NCBI GenBank assembly: GCA_964019055.1
Contig: OZ025206.1
Coordinates: 1,365,001-1,429,000 of the forward strand
DNA: 64,000 nucleotides
Reading direction: 5' to 3'
Source of the DNA: Anthopleura xanthogrammica
Taxonomy: Eukaryota > Cnidaria > Anthozoa > Actiniaria > Actiniidae
Below the pieces are notes generated by a model, which had not been told where the DNA came from, did not search any database, and was given only the letters and a program-made list of their open reading frames with translations. Made by a program: the position numbers and the translations under genes. Every line of letters starts with the position of its first letter. Within the stretch, counting starts at the first letter, position 1. Below are positions 62,701 to 64,000 of this stretch, piece after piece.

Positions 62701-63492
62701 CATTCTGTAGTGGTGTCCTTGTAAAATTCACCTAATAATAATAATATTGTAATGATATTCATCATTATTCACTGGTTTCTTATCAGTCCTCGGGGCACTT
62801 TCCATAAATACGATAGCTTGTTATCCCTCACTGCACATGAAAAGTGCCCCTCAAATTTGACGCAAATGAGCCAAATTAAAATGCTTTTAAGTAGCGTAAA
62901 GTTAGAAATAAAATACTAACGATTTCCACCCCCTTGTTTTCCAGGGAGACGTGGCCAAACAACATACAGCACAACAATAGATCTTCAATGTGATGTCGAA
63001 GCTGGAATAGGTAGCCCAGGACCTGAAAACAACTACACCCAGGTCCTAAGATCCTCATGCCAATACTTCTTTGTATGGAGATCACTCTACGCATGCCCAA
63101 AGTGCAGGAAACAAGACTTCGAGAAAGTCAGGCATCCATGCGTGGATGGAGTTGAGAATGTCACCATCTCGAAGAAGATCCCATGTTGGGGAACGCTTAA
63201 TGGAATGAAAGCAGGCGTTACTAACAAATCTTGTACGAGTTTTGCCAAATCCAAGCTCGTGAAGATCCAATCTGCTGTCAATAAAGTTCTCATCGGAGTG
63301 GGGGTGGTGATCATCGTGGCTCTCGTCGTTATTGCTGGGTACTTTTTCTACAAGCACAGGGATATAAGGTATAAGTATTACAGCGCGCTTGCAAGGAACA
63401 AACCCATGAGTAAACTAGAAGAGGAAGAGGAAGATTATGGTCAAGTAGATGGGGATATGTTCCATGACTCACGCAACATCGTTCGTGGTTGA
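48654..63492 (+). CDS. ELAPOR: ELAPOR1/2 (KIAA1324/EIG121) family receptor, 11 exons, 999 aa
   Basis: Coding exons: 48654-48814, 52050-52306, 53278-53525, 54077-54172, 55064-55181, 55928-56113, 58852-59132, 59805-60157, 60538-60775, 61692-62205, 62945-63492. All joins keep frame and use GT..AG; total 3000 nt. Length matches the human proteins (about 1010-1030 aa). A signal peptide (MALLSCFFSFSLFYLIHITS) is followed by cysteine-rich ectodomain blocks with CxxC-P-G-Y/T repeats (CTAGTYSVGG, CPAGSYNNALG, CPPDQYSMLG, CAAGSYSISGNTDC, CPNGSFSD). An MRH-like lectin region lies in the last two exons, then one membrane helix at about 932-953 (VLIGVGVVIIVALVVIAGYF) and a 46-residue acidic tail (SKLEEEEEDYGQ). 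Known relatives are type I membrane proteins of the secretory and endolysosomal system linked to autophagy and granule protein sorting. The tail is shorter than in vertebrates. Confidence 0.95.
49886..50435 (-). mobile_element. Non-LTR retrotransposon C-terminal remnant
   Basis: In ELAPOR intron 1, minus frame 50426-50148 reads LQLAELTYKHLNNLLPM, then HRYNTRSKTKKNLFLPR and VQYAAVRNWNDIPLEIKN, ending FKKKMKTSLLSL. This HNYxTRS..LxLPR..Y...WN.IP order is the classic tail of non-LTR ORF2 proteins. The 3' end lies near 49886 in a CAAAGGTT repeat. A 5'-truncated copy without catalytic residues. Confidence 0.85.
51099..51214. mobile_element. Foldback MITE with TA ends
   Basis: Left end TACAGTGCGGGCACTCTAAC; right end GTTCAAGTGTCTGCACTGTA. 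Inner arms AAATTTTTTTGACATTTTTA pair with the other side. 116 bp in total, in ELAPOR intron 1. Confidence 0.88.
51395..51590 (-). mobile_element. SINE copy, inverted
   Basis: Reverse complement of the family at 59470-59680: 'aattggaatttggaagttga', 'aaggagggaggaaaactgga' and the tRNA-like head reading AGAGGCGAGCACTCTCACCA. Lies in ELAPOR intron 1. Confidence 0.8.
51722..51800 (+). repeat. Fragment of a dispersed repeat
   Basis: 'gctgtcagccagaaagaatt' and 'gattcagctgatgaacat' match the interior of the element at 427-567 in the same order. Confidence 0.65.
52345..52740 (-). mobile_element. Probable non-LTR 3' UTR fragment
   Basis: Starts with a (CATA)n run and 'ctttattatcttttcccc', which on the minus strand reads as a 3' end with AATAAAG and a simple-repeat tail. 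This is like the better defined element at 12444, but no coding part is visible here. In ELAPOR intron 2. Confidence 0.4.
52921..53183. mobile_element. MITE-like foldback element in ELAPOR intron 2
   Basis: Ends AGTTATAAAGCCCTTGCAG and, inverted, AGTTATAAAGTGCTAGCAC. Inner arms GAGCGCTTTCAAAAATAT.. and the reverse complement of ATATTTTTGAAAGCACTC. About 263 bp; it ends about 95 bp before the exon at 53278. Confidence 0.8.
54205..54835. mobile_element. Nested foldback element in ELAPOR intron 4
   Basis: Outer arms: 'actgtatacacctatttcaa' near 54216 and its inverted match near 54800-54830. Inner arms: 'aaatcctcatcaattatt' (54450) and 'aataattgatgaggattt' (54633). The outer and inner pairs suggest one element inside another or a composite. 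Confidence 0.65.
55262..55750 (+). repeat. tRNA-like head joined to a 57-bp repeat array (about 7 copies), locus 3
   Basis: 55265-55325 looks like a tRNA-derived promoter: TAGTGGTAGTGCATTTGCC (A box) and CAGGTTCCATTCCTGG (B box). It passes directly into seven tandem 57-bp units (GCCCTGACTTAGATCAGCCC ... CTATCTGTGAGTTAGC). This suggests the dispersed 57-bp unit is the body of a SINE that has expanded in tandem. Lies in ELAPOR intron 5. Confidence 0.75.
56196..58517 (+). repeat. Large 28/36-bp minisatellite in ELAPOR intron 6
   Basis: About 2.3 kb and roughly 75-80 units of TATATGTATGAACCAGGTAA + CCTTACAG (28 bp), mixed with 36-bp units carrying a second AGGTAACC. Long units mostly end CTTACGG or CTTATGG and short units CTTACAG, with some exceptions. 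It starts about 80 bp after exon 6 ends and finishes 335 bp before exon 7. Confidence 0.97.
58563..58703. mobile_element. MITE-like foldback element in ELAPOR intron 6
   Basis: GCTGATCAAGACAACAGTTG at the left pairs with CAACGGTTGTCTTGATCAGC at the right. Arms extend about 55 bp (through TGTCAATCA / TGATTGATGGCA). Total 141 bp. Confidence 0.88.
59300..59450 (+). mobile_element. SINE fragment
   Basis: Contains CTACCCGGGTTCGATTCCCGG (a good B box), then 'gagggttttttttctgggtt' and 'aatcagctttagcttccaa', matching in order the SINE 170 bp downstream. The 5' head is truncated. Confidence 0.75.
59470..59678 (+). mobile_element. tRNA-derived SINE, best preserved copy
   Basis: Head: GGGTGGCGTAGCGGTGAGAG (A box) and CGCTCGCCTCCCACC, with a degraded B box. 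Body: 'ttccgg' region GGGTTCTCCGGTTTTTCCTC, CCTCCTCAAAAATC, TTCCAATTGGAATGCAG. Related copies: 16078, 51395 (inverted), 59300 and 61355 (inverted). Lies in ELAPOR intron 7. Confidence 0.85.
59677..59792. repeat. (TTTA)n-(TTTG)n-(TTTA)n microsatellite before exon 8
   Basis: TTTA and TTTG blocks directly follow the SINE and end 13 bp before the ELAPOR exon starting at 59805. The array may be the SINE's tail, now acting as part of the polypyrimidine tract. Confidence 0.93.
60260..60398. mobile_element. Foldback element family B, copy 3
   Basis: Left ATAGACGCCTTGCAGCACGT and right ACGTGCAAGGGGTCTAT; inner arms 'aatttggaggacaaaacaat' and the reverse complement of 'ttttgtactccaaattgag'. In ELAPOR intron 8. 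Confidence 0.88.
60809..61128. mobile_element. Long hairpin MITE in ELAPOR intron 9, 7-bp duplication
   Basis: Termini CACAGATAGCCCAAGCTGGG and the inverted CACAGGTAGCCCAAGCTGGG. Arms extend over 110 bp with few mismatches, plus an inner hairpin (TAGAATTCGGATTAAGCCAG and its reverse complement). CTTATTA flanks both sides (60802-60808, 61129-61135). Short duplication and CA-starting ends would fit hAT-like mobilisation, which normally makes 8 bp. Confidence 0.9.
61243..61350 (-). repeat. 57-bp repeat, locus 4, inverted (about 2 copies)
   Basis: Reads 'aaccctgaagcaatctctgg', 'gctgatctaagtc', 'ctaactcacagatcgaac': the reverse complement of the unit at 3295, 10400 and 55310. In ELAPOR intron 9. 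Confidence 0.85.
61355..61550 (-). mobile_element. SINE copy, inverted and diverged
   Basis: 'ttcggagggaggaaatccgg', 'agaactcggaaaaaaccttc', 'ctctactcacgtgatatg' match the inverted SINE body. Contiguous with the inverted 57-bp array. Confidence 0.65.
62206..62944. other. ELAPOR intron 10, nothing else seen
   Basis: AT-rich with a short direct repeat ('tttctataaggcctgctgcag' near 62335 and 62370). No mobile element or RNA recognised. Confidence 0.5.
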
Positions 63493-63498
63493 TACCTG

Positions 63499-63825
63499 TT
63501 CACATGAGTGAAAAAGCCTACTGCGCATGTCCGAAAAATTGGCGGGAAAATGGCGGACGCGTTTTGATGACAAAACACAAGAAAGTTTTACGATTTTTTA
63601 AGTTAGACAATAGTCTTTAGTTTCAAAGCTTAGGCTTTTCCCCGTTTTTCTTTCCTATACTAACTTTCTTCCAAGAATCTCGCTAATAATTCCCTAAATA
63701 TTAATTACATATAGAACGTTTTTGAGAGTTTTTTTACCGATTTGAGTTTTTTCAAGAAAGCATCGTGAGTGTCCGATGCTTGTTCGGAAATTTCCGAGTA
63801 TGCGCAGTACGTCTATACCTGCGTC
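63499..63825. mobile_element. Foldback element family A, copy 4, at the ELAPOR stop codon
   Basis: Left part CACATGAGTGAAAAAGCCTA runs into CTGCGCATGTCCG and 'ggcgggaaaatggcggacgc'. The right part, inverted, reads GACGCAGGTATAGACGTACT and GCGCATACTCGGAAATT. An 8-bp direct repeat GGTTGATA lies at 63487-63494 (containing the TGA stop) and 63831-63838. The outermost bases are diverged, so the exact ends are uncertain. Confidence 0.75.
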
Positions 63826-63838
63826 ATTCAGGTTGATA

Positions 63839-64000
63839 TTCGTAATAAGGTAGTGACGTCATCGCCGCCATGTTGGTGTGTTGTCTTGCAGACCATCATG
63901 GCTACAATGTCTTTTCTGACAAATATAGATCCAACAATACACTTTTTAAAGTAATTTTTAATCGACATAGAAAGTCATCTTGTAGAAAAAAACACTGTTC
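63839..64000. other. Window end, no feature seen
   Basis: Sequence after the foldback element, including 'atcgccgccatgttgg', with no supported gene. No AATAAA signal for ELAPOR is seen before the window ends. Confidence 0.4.

Overview
The window is nuclear DNA of an animal: split genes with GT..AG introns, about one third G+C, and dense in tetranucleotide arrays, minisatellites, foldback (MITE-like) elements, tRNA-derived SINEs and decayed non-LTR retrotransposons. No organism is named by the sequence. The gene types (an ELAPOR/KIAA1324-family receptor and a prostanoid-receptor-like GPCR) with this repeat style suggest a non-vertebrate metazoan; a cnidarian is my best guess, by inference only.

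Layout. (1) 1-19741 holds no gene I can defend. It contains repeats, a non-LTR reverse-transcriptase remnant (12444-13248, minus) and a possible decayed coding segment (18634-19190, minus). (2) 19742-41489 (+) holds exons that all join in frame. A first exon at 19742, a second at 21808, a symmetric phase 1-1 exon at 27980 and a 2.7-kb last exon at 38761 could encode a soluble, mostly disordered protein of 1094 residues. Two nearly identical 86-bp exons (22841 and 30224) each supply a hydrophobic C-terminal segment followed at once by a stop, giving short, apparently tail-anchored products. This duplicated membrane-anchor exon is the most interesting feature here and matches no family I know. 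(3) 43990-46919 (-) is a complete three-exon class A GPCR of 401 residues resembling prostanoid receptors. (4) 48654-63492 (+) is a complete eleven-exon ELAPOR1/2-like gene of 999 residues: signal peptide, cysteine-rich repeats, a lectin-like C-terminal ectodomain, one membrane helix and a short tail.

Mobile DNA shapes the genes. One foldback family with GCGCATGC-containing termini lies a few bases past the stop codons of two different genes, so their 3' UTRs begin in transposon sequence; in one of them both AATAAA signals are inside the element. Tetranucleotide arrays sit 15-50 bp before three coding acceptors. ELAPOR introns carry a 2.3-kb minisatellite of donor-like and acceptor-like units, several foldback elements and several SINEs. 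A 57-bp unit recurs at four loci, and a 90-bp tRNA-like unit forms an eight-copy array just past the second membrane-anchor exon.

All exon joins were worked out by eye from reading frame and splice consensus; no transcript or database evidence was available.
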